From positions 1-14,293 of the forward strand of contig SXSX01000242.1 in assembly GCA_005793295.1 (NCBI GenBank): a stretch of 14,293 nucleotides of DNA, written 5' to 3'. Shown here one piece after another: positions 7,612 to 14,293 of the stretch. Positions within the stretch are counted from its first letter, which is position 1; each line of letters opens with the position of its first letter. The notes below the pieces were generated by a model. It was not told where the DNA came from. It searched no databases and was given only the letters and a program-made list of their open reading frames with translations. Origin of the DNA: Burkholderiales bacterium. Lineage in GTDB: Bacteria > Pseudomonadota > Gammaproteobacteria > Burkholderiales > Burkholderiaceae_C. The position numbers were made by a program, and so were the translations under genes.

Positions 7612-8499
7612 TTAACCGCGTTTTTTGAGACCCATTTTTTCTCGCCCTTGGGCTGGGGTCATCGGTGTCGCACCCATGCGGGTGATGATCTCCACCACCC
7701 TTTGCGTTAAGGATCCGTTACTTGCAGGTACGCCCTTGTCGAGCCACAAATTATCTTCAAGGCCCACCCGCACATTGCCGCCTAAAAGAATCGCCTGTGC
7801 CGCCATGGGCATTTGCATGCGGCCGATCCCAAAGCCAGACCACACCTCATCAGCAGGCAAGTTGTCGGCCATGGCCTTCATGGTGGTGGTGTCTGCAGGC
7901 GCTCCCCAAGGAATGCCAAGGCACAGTTGGAACAAAGGATCTTTCAATAAACCTTCTTTGATCATTTGTTTGGCAAACCACAGGTGTCCGGTGTCAAAGA
8001 TTTCCAATTCGGCTTTGACCCCTAACTCGGTAATGCGTTTTGCGCCCGCCCGCAAGGCCGCAGGGGTGGAAACATAAATCGTATTGCCATCGCCAAAATT
8101 CAAAGTGCCACAGTCCAAGGTACAAATTTCAGGCAACAGTTCTTCCACATGAATCAATCGGGCCATCGGGCCGATCAGGTCGGTTGAAGGGCCAAACTGC
8201 ATTGGCGTTTCACCTGGGCCGATTTCAAGGTCGCCACCCATGCCGGCGGTCAGGTTCACGATGATGTCCACGCCTGAGTCACGAATGCGGTCCATCACTT
8301 CGCGGTACAGCGCGGGGTCCCGGCTGAATTTTCCAGTTTCAGGATGGCGCACATGGCAGTGCACCACGGTTGCCCCGGCCTTGGCGGCTTCGACGGCAGC
8401 CGCCGCAATTTGTTGGGGGGTCACTGGAATTGCCGGGTGCTTATCAACGGTATCTCCGGCGCCAGTGAGCGCGCACGTAATGATGATGTTGTGGTTCAT
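7612..8499 (-). CDS. cdhC: Beta-keto acid cleavage enzyme (BKACE), 3-dehydrocarnitine cleaving (CdhC-like)
   Basis: A 295-residue TIM-barrel enzyme of the BKACE (DUF849) family, founded by 3-keto-5-aminohexanoate cleavage enzyme. Visible motifs are the N-terminal IIITCALTGAGDT, VVHCHVR with metal-binding H47 and H49, NLTAGMGG, LDCGTLNFGDG, the D/E-rich ELEIFDTGHL, and VRVGLEDNLWL containing E248, the third zinc ligand of the family. It condenses a beta-keto acid with acetyl-CoA and cleaves it to acetoacetate and a new acyl-CoA. With carnitine dehydrogenase encoded next, the expected substrate is 3-dehydrocarnitine and the product glycine betainyl-CoA (established for BKACE members in this context). 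The ATG at 8499 overlaps the stop of the aldolase-like gene by 4 bases, so the two are translationally coupled. Confidence 0.93.
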   Translation of the reverse strand: MNHNIIITCALTGAGDTVDKHPAIPVTPQQIAAAAVEAAKAGATVVHCHVRHPETGKFSRDPALYREVMDRIRDSGVDIIVNLTAGMGGDLEIGPGETPMQFGPSTDLIGPMARLIHVEELLPEICTLDCGTLNFGDGNTIYVSTPAALRAGAKRITELGVKAELEIFDTGHLWFAKQMIKEGLLKDPLFQLCLGIPWGAPADTTTMKAMADNLPADEVWSGFGIGRMQMPMAAQAILLGGNVRVGLEDNLWLDKGVPASNGSLTQRVVEIITRMGATPMTPAQGREKMGLKKRG

Positions 8500-9239
8500 T
8501 TTTTATAGTCCATTTCTTCGAGGTCAAGGATCTGTTTAAGGGCTTTGAAATGCAGCTCTGAAAATTCAGTCGGGTAGTCATTCCATTGCGCACACGCCAA
8601 AGCTGCCAAGCGTTCAGGAATCAAGGACAAAGGGCGGCCGGTGGAAAGCGCCAAGACTTGGAGCTTTGCGGCTTTCTCTAAGTAATACAAAGTGTCCAAG
8701 GCCTGTGCAACCGTCGGCCCGACCACCATGACGCCGTGGTTGCCCAAGAACAACACGCTTTTACCGCCTTGCATCAAAGCCGCTACGCGCTCACCTTCCG
8801 AGGGTTCCAGAGCCATTCCGGCGTAGTTGCGGTCATACGCAATGCGTTGATGGAATCGACAGGCGTTTTGGTCCAGCATCAAAAATTCAAAATCTTGCAA
8901 ACAACACAAGGCTGTGGCATAGGGCATATGGGTGTGCAAGATGCAGCGGGCGTGGGGCACTTGCTGGTGCAATACCGCATGCAAGTGCCACGCGGTCGGG
9001 TCCGGCGCGTTGGCAGTTTTTTGGACATTGGCATCGGCACTGTTGAGTAAAAGCAAATCGCTGGCCTTGATCAGCGAAAAATGGCTGCCTTGGGGGTTGA
9101 GAAAAAACTGCCGTCCATCGGGCGAGACTGCCACACTGAAATGGTTGGCAATTGATTCGTGCATATCCCAACGCGCCGCCCACCGAAACGCAGCAGCAAG
9201 GTCGATGCGGGCTTGGGATTCATGAGTTGAAATTGTCAT
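8496..9239 (-). CDS. Class II aldolase/adducin-like protein lacking the catalytic glutamate
   Basis: A 247-residue protein of the class II aldolase/adducin family. The metal-binding pattern is complete: H102 and H104 in ILHTHMPYATA, and H168 in LFLGNHGVMVVG. In fuculose-1-phosphate aldolase the catalytic glutamate lies 19 residues before the first of these histidines; here that position is A83 in DPTAWHLHAVLH. Ordinary aldol chemistry is therefore doubtful, and the protein belongs to the large uncharacterised adducin-like group. It is the first gene of the operon, directly beside the divergent control region. The ATG at 9239 is preferred over the TTG at 9242, with a weak GAAAG ribosome site upstream. 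The stop overlaps the cdhC-like start by 4 bases (ATGA), so it is co-expressed with carnitine catabolism, but I cannot assign its substrate. Confidence 0.8.
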   Translation of the reverse strand: MTISTHESQARIDLAAAFRWAARWDMHESIANHFSVAVSPDGRQFFLNPQGSHFSLIKASDLLLLNSADANVQKTANAPDPTAWHLHAVLHQQVPHARCILHTHMPYATALCCLQDFEFLMLDQNACRFHQRIAYDRNYAGMALEPSEGERVAALMQGGKSVLFLGNHGVMVVGPTVAQALDTLYYLEKAAKLQVLALSTGRPLSLIPERLAALACAQWNDYPTEFSELHFKALKQILDLEEMDYKK

Positions 9240-9298
9240 CAATGGCTTTCAAGCGAGTTGGCACTGTAGCTGTGGTCCTGGGTTATCAACCGATCAAA

Positions 9299-9344
9299 TA
9301 CGACTATGTATTGACATTTTGCGACTATTTCAAATTGAGGTCGC
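9299..9344. promoter_or_regulatory. Divergent control region with 21-base-period direct repeat (candidate AraC/GlxA-type operator)
   Basis: In the 170-base gap between the divergent aldolase-like and MFS genes, the element T-A/G-CGACTAT-G/T-T occurs at 9299-9309 and again at 9320-9330, offset by exactly 21 bases (two helical turns). GCGAC at 9321-9325 also forms an inverted pair with GTCGC at 9340-9344. On the minus strand TTGAAA (9328-9333) and TACATA (9305-9310), 17 bases apart, form a plausible sigma-70 promoter for the catabolic operon, with an RNA start about 58 bases before the ATG. A consensus-like TTGACA (9311-9316) on the plus strand lies between the repeats but has no good -10. AraC-family dimers often bind two same-direction half-sites spaced about 21 bases. 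The regulator could be the GlxA-type protein at the end of the operon (inference). Confidence 0.45.
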
Positions 9345-9397
9345 GCACCTTTGGCAAGCTCAGCTTAAACAACCAGGTGAGAAATGTATGTCACCAT

Positions 9398-9402
9398 AAG
9401 GG
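9398..9402 (+). promoter_or_regulatory. Ribosome binding site deciding the MFS start
   Basis: AAGGG lies 7 bases before the ATG at 9410. It is the best Shine-Dalgarno match in the divergent region. It supports starting the transporter here rather than at in-frame upstream codons that would overlap the minus-strand gene. Confidence 0.6.
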
Positions 9403-9409
9403 TAATGCG

Positions 9410-10717
9410 ATGGACCGCCGCCGCAACAAAACTATCCCTGGGAATGATGCTGTGAATAAATTGATGTGGCCTTTGGCCTCGCTGTTGAGTGGGGTAAGTA
9501 TGCTTGTTGTGGGCGTTGCTTTGCTCACGGTTGCGATTGGAGCGCAAGCCGGTTCAGCCAAATACTCCGCCCTTGTCACGGGCATCATCATGTCGGCTTA
9601 CTTTGCCGGCTTTGTCTATGGAACCTACGCTTGCCCAAAATTGATTCGCAAGGTCGGTTACATCCGAGCCTTTGCGGTAATGGCTTCAGTGGCCTCTGCA
9701 TTACCGGTGTTGCATGCCTTGTGGACCAACCCCTGGTTTTGGGGGGGATTGCGGTTTGTGACGGGGCTTTGCATCGTGGGCTTGTATATGGTGATCGAAA
9801 GCTGGCTCAATGTGGTGGCCAGCAGCGAGAGCCGTGGCAAGGTATTCGCGTCATATATGGCGGTGAGTGGCGTCTCCACGGCGATCGGGCAATGGCTTAT
9901 TTTGGCCAGTGACCGCTATGGCTTTGTTCCATTTGCCTTGGTCTCCATTCTGTTTTCATTCGCCCTGATCCCGACCACGCTGACCACCATTCGCGAGCCA
10001 CAACCTACCAACGCGCCGTCCATGAGTTTGGTTCGCTTGTTTATTATTTCACCGATCGGCGCCATTGCAGCGATGGGTTCAGGCCTACTCAACGGAACAT
10101 TTTTTAGCCTGGGCTACGTGTTTGGAACGGGCGTGGGGTTTAGCGATAGCCGCACCGCTAGCTTCATGGCAGTCACCATTTTGAGTGGCGCAGCCTTCCA
10201 ATGGCCGGTGGGTCATTTGTCAGACCGGTATGACCGACGTTGGCTTTTATTTTGGATTTGCGTGGTCACCGCAGGGCTGGCTGGCATCGGGTTTTATTTG
10301 GCCCGCGAATATGAAAATCTATTGATTTTTCTTGGGGTTTTATACGGCGGCTTGTCGTTTGCCGTCTATGGGCTGAGTGTCGCCCACACCAACGATTTGA
10401 TCGAACCTTCCAAAGTGCTGGAGACGACCGGCGGCTTATTGCTGCTTTACGGTATTGGCGCGACGGTGGGCCCGACCTTGGCAGGGGGCTTGATGGACTT
10501 GATGGGTCCCGAAGGTTTGATGTTGTTTTTCTCGATTGTCCTGTCCTTGCTTGCTGGCGCGGTTTGGCGATTTGTTTCTAAGCAAAAACACAGTCAAGCA
10601 CCTCCATTGCACCGGGCGGACTACGTGATGATGGATGCGAGTTCGCAAGCGGTGCTTCAAATGGACCCGCGCGGCGATCAAGCGAATCTTGATTTTGATC
10701 ACAGCGCGCAAAAATAA
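9410..10717 (+). CDS. MFS transporter, YcaD-like
   Basis: A 435-residue inner-membrane protein with about twelve hydrophobic segments in two halves. The first segment begins at LMWPLASLLSGVSML. The family signature GGLRFVTGLCIVGLYMVIESWLN, here in the first half, is characteristic of YcaD-like major facilitator proteins, and GHLSDRYDRRWLL in the second half is the usual loop motif. The C-terminal tail of about 50 residues is hydrophilic and acidic. The open frame extends back to 9152, but the start at 9410 gives a normal-length N-terminus. It is divergent from the carnitine operon and shares its control region, so it may import or export a quaternary amine, which would fill the absence of any CaiT or ABC carnitine carrier in the window. 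That is inference; the substrate of YcaD-like proteins is generally unknown. The HD-domain gene follows after 34 bases. Confidence 0.88.
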   Translation: MDRRRNKTIPGNDAVNKLMWPLASLLSGVSMLVVGVALLTVAIGAQAGSAKYSALVTGIIMSAYFAGFVYGTYACPKLIRKVGYIRAFAVMASVASALPVLHALWTNPWFWGGLRFVTGLCIVGLYMVIESWLNVVASSESRGKVFASYMAVSGVSTAIGQWLILASDRYGFVPFALVSILFSFALIPTTLTTIREPQPTNAPSMSLVRLFIISPIGAIAAMGSGLLNGTFFSLGYVFGTGVGFSDSRTASFMAVTILSGAAFQWPVGHLSDRYDRRWLLFWICVVTAGLAGIGFYLAREYENLLIFLGVLYGGLSFAVYGLSVAHTNDLIEPSKVLETTGGLLLLYGIGATVGPTLAGGLMDLMGPEGLMLFFSIVLSLLAGAVWRFVSKQKHSQAPPLHRADYVMMDASSQAVLQMDPRGDQANLDFDHSAQK

Positions 10718-10751
10718 ACCCCTATAAAAATTTCATAACTCTCCATTCAAA

Positions 10752-11327
10752 ATGCAAAACGTCACCTTTACCCAGATGAAAGATGGAACCGTCGAGGAGT
10801 ATTTTTTTTTACAACAACTGGAACACCATTACATACGAGAGTTGCCTGACCGGCTCATGGAATCACTGCGGGGTTTAGGATCTTCTTTGCAAGGCTACCA
10901 AATCAGTCGGCTCGAACATTCACTGCAAAGCGCAACCCGGGCTGAGGCCGACGGCGCTGACTTGGACATGGTGGTTGGCGCATTGATCCACGATATTGGC
11001 GACGTTTTAGCCCCAGAAAACCACTCCCAAATGGCAGCAGCCATTCTTCGCCCTTATGTTCGCGCTGAGGTCACATGGGTGATTGAAATGCACGGCCTCT
11101 TTCAAATGGAGTATTACGCCCACCACTTTGGCAAAGACCCGAACGCTTACCTGGTTTACAAAGACCACCCGTGGTTTGCGTCATGCCATCATTTTTGCGC
11201 TTGCTATGACCAAGCCGCTTTTGATCCGGACTATTCCAGCAAACCCTTGGAATATTTTGAGCCTCTGCTTCGCGAGGTCTTCAGCAGAAAAGCGTTTGAT
11301 CCCGCAGTGATTCAAGAAGCGCTTTAA
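10752..11327 (+). CDS. HD-domain protein with the ligand pattern of mixed-valent diiron oxygenases
   Basis: A 191-residue soluble protein of a family usually called predicted HD phosphohydrolase (COG4341-like, from memory). Its potential metal ligands are H56 (SRLEHSLQSA), H80-D81 (ALIHDIGD), H91 (ENHSQMAA), H114 (IEMHGLFQ) and D153 (CYDQAAFDPDY). This H-HD-H-H-D set, with 24 residues between the first two histidines and 23 between the next two, resembles PhnZ (H34, H58-D59, H80, H104, D161) and myo-inositol oxygenase. An oxygenase activity is therefore as likely as phosphohydrolysis. The Y-x-x-E substrate-sensing motif that PhnZ has before its first histidine is not present; Y49 sits at the Glu position. 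The gene lies between two transporter genes and close to betaine-forming genes. A run of nine T near the start codes for a Phe-Phe-Leu stretch. No clear ribosome site is seen; Met9 (10776) is an alternative start. The true substrate is unknown. Confidence 0.75.
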   Translation: MQNVTFTQMKDGTVEEYFFLQQLEHHYIRELPDRLMESLRGLGSSLQGYQISRLEHSLQSATRAEADGADLDMVVGALIHDIGDVLAPENHSQMAAAILRPYVRAEVTWVIEMHGLFQMEYYAHHFGKDPNAYLVYKDHPWFASCHHFCACYDQAAFDPDYSSKPLEYFEPLLREVFSRKAFDPAVIQEAL

Positions 11328-11334
11328 GCAAAGC

Positions 11335-12279
11335 ATGGGATTACGGTCTTTGGGGGCAATGCACCTGTCTGCGCCATGGCGAAGCGCCATCGCCATGCTT
11401 GCGGGTGTGGCTTTTTTCTCGTTCATGGATGCAGCACTGAAAACCTTGTCGGCTTTTTATCCTGCGATGCAAGTGGCGGCTTTACGTGGTTTGGCTGCGC
11501 TGCCGATGGTTGTGGTCTACACCGCTTGGAGGGTTCCAGTCACTGAGTTGTTTCAAGTGCAATGGCGGTTGCACTTTTTGCGCTGCGTTCTCAATGTCGC
11601 CACGCTTTGGCTTTTTACCTATGGCATTACCCACTTGGCGCTCGCGCAGGCCTACACCATCTTCTTTATTTCTCCGCTTTTGGTGACGGCTTTGGCCGTG
11701 CCGCTTTTAAAAGAGCACGCCAGTCCGGCGCACTGGGTCGCCATCGGGCTCGGTCTTTTAGGCGTGCTCATTGCGATGCGACCGGGGAGCAATGTCGATT
11801 CGCTCTGGCAATCTTGGGGGGCGCTGGCAATTTTAGGTTCAGCGATTTGTTACGGTTTAACCGTGATAACAGCGCGACTATTGGGTCGCAGCGAATCCAA
11901 CGCCAGTATTGTGTTTTGGACGATTACTTTGATGTCTTTAGGCGCAAGCCTGCTTGCGATTGGCGGCTGGCAGCCTCTTCAAACAGAACATTTCTTGTTA
12001 ATCGTGATTTTGGGTGTGACGGGTTTTCTAGGCACCGTTGCGATGACCTACGCTTTTGCGCATGGAAAAACTGCTAACGTCGCTCCCTTGGAATACACCG
12101 CTTTGGTCTGGGCTCTGGCTATCGACTGGGTGGTGTGGGGCGCCGCACCCGACCGGTGGACCCTGATCGGTGGTTTGGTCGTGATTCTCAGCGGCGTGTA
12201 TTTGATTCGTTTCGCGCGGCATGACGGCGAATCTAAGACCGATAAAGAACTTTCCCCCATCGACCAAAGTCTGCACTAA
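11335..12279 (+). CDS. EamA/DMT-family transporter
   Basis: A 314-residue inner-membrane protein with two EamA repeats and about ten hydrophobic segments, for example AIAMLAGVAFFSF, LRGLAALPMVVVY, AYTIFFISPLLVTALAVPLL, WVAIGLGLLGVLIAM in the first half and ILGSAICYGLTVITA, LLIVILGVTGFLGTVAMTY, LIGGLVVILSGVYLI in the second. The loop LNVATLWLFTYGITHLALA is typical of the family. Members export or import metabolites such as amino acids, nucleobases or S-adenosylmethionine; the substrate here cannot be read from sequence. The ATG at 11335 is 7 bases after the HD-domain stop, so the two genes are probably cotranscribed with the MFS gene. The ATG at 11359, preceded by a GGGGG stretch, is an alternative start. 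It is convergent with hrcA, only 18 bases away. Confidence 0.88.
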   Translation: MGLRSLGAMHLSAPWRSAIAMLAGVAFFSFMDAALKTLSAFYPAMQVAALRGLAALPMVVVYTAWRVPVTELFQVQWRLHFLRCVLNVATLWLFTYGITHLALAQAYTIFFISPLLVTALAVPLLKEHASPAHWVAIGLGLLGVLIAMRPGSNVDSLWQSWGALAILGSAICYGLTVITARLLGRSESNASIVFWTITLMSLGASLLAIGGWQPLQTEHFLLIVILGVTGFLGTVAMTYAFAHGKTANVAPLEYTALVWALAIDWVVWGAAPDRWTLIGGLVVILSGVYLIRFARHDGESKTDKELSPIDQSLH

Positions 12280-12297
12280 ACGCTATAGAGTCTGGCT

Positions 12298-13302
12298 TTA
12301 TTTGTGGTGGCTCAAAGCGTTGCTCACGAGCTTGGCGGTGATATCAACAATCTGAATCATGCGGTCATAGGGCATCCGAGTCGGGCCAATCACACCCAAG
12401 GTGCCCACCAATTTTCCATCGACCTCGTAGGGCGCACTGACAATCGACAGGTCTTCGAACGGCACCACCTGGCTCTCGCCTCCGATAAAGATACGCACGC
12501 CTTCGGCTTGGCCTGCAATATCGAGTAGTCTCATGATTTGGGCTTTTTGCTCAAACAACTCAAAGGCCCGGCGCAGGTTGCCCATGTCGCTGGAAAAGTC
12601 GGTCACTTTGAGTAAATTACGTTCACCTGAAATCACCACCTCGTCTTGGGTTTCCGTCATCGCTTCGGAGTTCACCGTGACTGCAGCGTCCATCAGGCCG
12701 GCAATTTCAGAGCGCAATATTTCCACTTCGCTTTTAAGCCGCTCGCGCACTTGGTCGATATCGAGCCCGACGTAATGGCTGTTTAAAAAGTTAGCGGCTT
12801 CAACGAGCTGCGAGGGAGAGTAATCCACCTCGGTATAAATCACCCGGTTTTGCACATCGCCCTCGGGCGAAACAATGATGACCAACACCCGTTTTTCGGA
12901 GAGTCGCAAAAATTCCATGTGTCGAAATGCGGAAGTGCGCCTAGGGGCAATCACCACGCCGACAAACTGCGACAAGCTTGAGAGTAAATGGGCTGCGTTC
13001 GAAATGACTTTTTGCGGCTGGTCGGGTGCCAGGCTATGGGCAGCAAACTGCTGCGGCTGGACCGTGAGCATGGTGTCCACAAAAAGCCGGTAACCCCGCG
13101 CGGTGGGTACGCGCCCAGAAGAGGTATGGGGGCTGACAATCAGGCCCAACTCCTCTAAATCCGACATGACATTGCGGATGGTCGCAGGAGACAACTCCAA
13201 GCCAGAAGCCTTAGACAAAGTGCGGCTTCCCACCGGTTGGCCGTCTGCAATATAGCGTTCGACCAGCGACTTCAGCAACAACTTGGAACGATCATCTAGC
13301 AT
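12298..13302 (-). CDS. hrcA: Heat-inducible transcription repressor HrcA
   Basis: A 334-residue HrcA, the usual length for beta-proteobacteria. The N-terminal winged helix (about 1-75) contains LLLKSLVERYIADGQPVGSR, LSPATIRNVMSDLEELGLI and HTSSGRVPTARGYRLFVD, the canonical HrcA DNA-binding region. The remaining GAF-like and dimerisation domains include YTEVDYSPSQLVEAANFLN and the C-terminal VIGPTRMPYDRMIQIVDITA. HrcA represses groESL and dnaK-type operons by binding the CIRCE inverted repeat and needs GroEL to be active (family knowledge). No CIRCE element is seen in this window, so its targets are elsewhere. The ATG at 13302 is divergent from nadK across a 28-base gap. The stop converges on the DMT gene. 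Confidence 0.97.
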   Translation of the reverse strand: MLDDRSKLLLKSLVERYIADGQPVGSRTLSKASGLELSPATIRNVMSDLEELGLIVSPHTSSGRVPTARGYRLFVDTMLTVQPQQFAAHSLAPDQPQKVISNAAHLLSSLSQFVGVVIAPRRTSAFRHMEFLRLSEKRVLVIIVSPEGDVQNRVIYTEVDYSPSQLVEAANFLNSHYVGLDIDQVRERLKSEVEILRSEIAGLMDAAVTVNSEAMTETQDEVVISGERNLLKVTDFSSDMGNLRRAFELFEQKAQIMRLLDIAGQAEGVRIFIGGESQVVPFEDLSIVSAPYEVDGKLVGTLGVIGPTRMPYDRMIQIVDITAKLVSNALSHHK

Positions 13303-13330
13303 GAAGGCATTTTAGTGATGTAATTTGCCC
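13303..13330. promoter_or_regulatory. Short divergent gap between hrcA and nadK
   Basis: Only 28 AT-rich bases separate the two start codons, so each promoter must overlap the neighbouring coding sequence or its leader. I see no CIRCE repeat and no strong Shine-Dalgarno sequence on either strand. A TTG at 13325 is an in-frame alternative start for nadK. Confidence 0.4.
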
Positions 13331-14239
13331 ATGAAGTCTCGATTGAAAACCCAGTTCCACCAGGTCGCCCTCATTGGTAAGTACCAAACGAGCTACTCTG
13401 CTAGCGCAGTGGCTGCGGCACGTCAGGCCTTGGATGACATCGCCCATTTTTTGATGGGTCAAGGCTGTGAGGTGGTGATTGAGGCTGAAACCGCTGCCAA
13501 CTTGGGGCTCAGCAGTTATCTTGCAATGGAGATTGAAGACATCGGACGCCACTGCGACTTGTGTTTGGTCGTGGGTGGAGATGGCACCATGTTGGGTATT
13601 GGGAGGCGACTCGCCCAGTACAAGGTGCCACTCATTGGCATTAACCGTGGTCGCCTCGGGTTTATTACCGATATTCCACTGGAACAATACGCCGCCACTT
13701 TAGGGCCCATGCTCGCTGGCGAGTTTGTGGTGGATGACCGCAGTCTCATGCAAGCCGAAGTCATCCGTGACGGGCGCAGTGTCTTTTCTGCTCTGGCACT
13801 CAACGACGTGGTGGTCAATCGCGGTGCAACCTCTGGCATGGTGGAGTTGCGGGTTGAGGTTGATGGACACTTTGTGGCGAATCAGCGCGCCGATGGCCTG
13901 ATCATCGCCACCCCGACAGGTTCAACCGCCTATGCCTTATCGGCTGGCGGGCCCTTGCTGCACCCTTCAACCCCCGGCTGGGTTTTGGTGCCTATCGCAC
14001 CTCACACCCTGTCTAACCGGCCCTTGGTGTTGTCCCATGCGAGTGAAATTTCTATCGAAATCGTCTCAGGCCGAGACGCCAGCGCAAACTTTGATATGCA
14101 ATCGTTGGCGACTTTGATGCACGGGGACCGTATTGTGGTGCGTCGATCAGAGCAGCATGTGCGGTTTTTACATCCTCAGGGTTGGACCTACTTTGATACG
14201 CTTCGCCAAAAGCTACACTGGAACGAGGGAGTGGCATAA
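13331..14239 (+). CDS. nadK: NAD kinase
   Basis: A 302-residue NAD kinase that phosphorylates NAD to NADP in the cytoplasm with ATP or polyphosphate. The family motifs appear in order: HQVALIGKYQ near the N-terminus, LVVGGDGTMLG with GGDGT at 82-86, GINRGRLGFITDI, LNDVVVNRG (N158-D159, the usual N-E/D position), ADGLIIATPTGSTAYALSAG and the C-terminal PIAPHTLSNRPLVL. The ATG at 13331 is preferred over the TTG at 13325 because MKSR-type starts are usual in this group. The stop lies 3 bases before the recN start, so nadK and recN form an operon, an arrangement common in Burkholderiales next to hrcA. Confidence 0.97.
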   Translation: MKSRLKTQFHQVALIGKYQTSYSASAVAAARQALDDIAHFLMGQGCEVVIEAETAANLGLSSYLAMEIEDIGRHCDLCLVVGGDGTMLGIGRRLAQYKVPLIGINRGRLGFITDIPLEQYAATLGPMLAGEFVVDDRSLMQAEVIRDGRSVFSALALNDVVVNRGATSGMVELRVEVDGHFVANQRADGLIIATPTGSTAYALSAGGPLLHPSTPGWVLVPIAPHTLSNRPLVLSHASEISIEIVSGRDASANFDMQSLATLMHGDRIVVRRSEQHVRFLHPQGWTYFDTLRQKLHWNEGVA

Positions 14240-14242
14240 AAA

Positions 14243-14293
14243 GTGGGATTGAAACGCATTGTTCTGCGCGATTTCGTTATCGTCGATGAACTC
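14243..14293 (+). CDS. recN: DNA repair protein RecN, first 17 codons (runs off window)
   Basis: A GTG start 3 bases after nadK, with a purine-rich GAGGGAG about 11 bases upstream. The 17 visible codons read MGLKRIVLRDFVIVDEL (GTG read as Met), matching the conserved RecN N-terminus, an SMC-like start ending in RDFVIVD before the Walker A region. RecN is a cohesin-like ATPase acting in recombinational repair of double-strand breaks. Only the extreme N-terminus is seen, but the motif plus the nadK neighbour make the call secure. Confidence 0.88.
   Translation, partial: MGLKRIVLRDFVIVDEL

Noticed and set aside
9311..9316. Plus-strand TTGACA as -35 of an MFS promoter
   Set aside because: No acceptable -10 hexamer 16-18 bases downstream; reported only as part of the control region.
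9152..9409. 86-codon N-terminal extension of the MFS reading frame
   Set aside because: It overlaps the antisense aldolase-like gene, is not membrane-like, and a good ribosome site precedes the ATG at 9410.
10801..10810. Run of nine T at the start of the HD-domain gene as a phase-variation switch
   Set aside because: The frame is intact and a single homopolymer in a metabolic-type gene is weak evidence for programmed slippage.
12261..12300. Possible terminator between the convergent DMT and hrcA genes (AAAG ... CTTT flanks)
   Set aside because: The arms do not pair well and there is no GC-rich stem with a T run.
13303..13330. CIRCE operator for HrcA autoregulation
   Set aside because: The gap holds no TTAGCACTC / GAGTGCTAA inverted repeat.

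Overview
This window looks like a betaproteobacterium of the order Burkholderiales, probably Comamonadaceae. The evidence is the moderate GC content, the protein sequence character, and the hrcA / nadK / recN arrangement at the right end, which is typical of that group (family-level knowledge; no search was run). The window is densely coding. The longest gene-free stretch is about 170 bases.

Left and centre (1-9239, all minus strand): a ten-gene collinear block whose genes overlap or lie 0-33 bases apart, so it is probably one operon. In transcription order it holds a class II aldolase/adducin-like protein, a beta-keto acid cleavage enzyme (cdhC-like), L-carnitine dehydrogenase (cdhA-like), a hotdog thioesterase (cdhB-like), a zinc-less medium-chain dehydrogenase, a second paralogous thioesterase, an acyl-CoA dehydrogenase, an NDP-forming acyl-CoA synthetase, a CaiD-type crotonobetainyl-CoA hydratase, and the N-terminal part of a GlxA/CdhR-type regulator cut by the window edge. 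The cdhC-cdhA-cdhB core has the order known from Pseudomonas carnitine catabolism. Read as a pathway, the block can convert gamma-butyrobetaine (or crotonobetaine) to its CoA ester, oxidise and hydrate it to carnitinyl-CoA, release carnitine, oxidise that to 3-dehydrocarnitine, cleave it with acetyl-CoA to betainyl-CoA plus acetoacetate, and release glycine betaine. Joining the upper CoA-ester route to the lower carnitine route in one operon, with an ADP-forming-type ligase and two thioesterases, is the main discovery candidate.

Middle (9240-9409): a divergent control region with a direct repeat of 21-base period and a candidate minus-strand promoter overlapping it. This layout suits an AraC/GlxA-type activator.

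Right of that (9410-12279, plus strand): three close genes encode a YcaD-like MFS transporter, a small HD-domain protein carrying the full six-ligand pattern of mixed-valent diiron oxygenases (MIOX/PhnZ/TmpB type), and an EamA/DMT transporter. The function of the HD protein is open.

Right end (12298-14293): housekeeping genes. hrcA is on the minus strand and convergent with the DMT gene. nadK and the first 17 codons of recN are on the plus strand, divergent from hrcA. No tRNA, rRNA, insertion sequence, CRISPR array or clear intrinsic terminator was seen.
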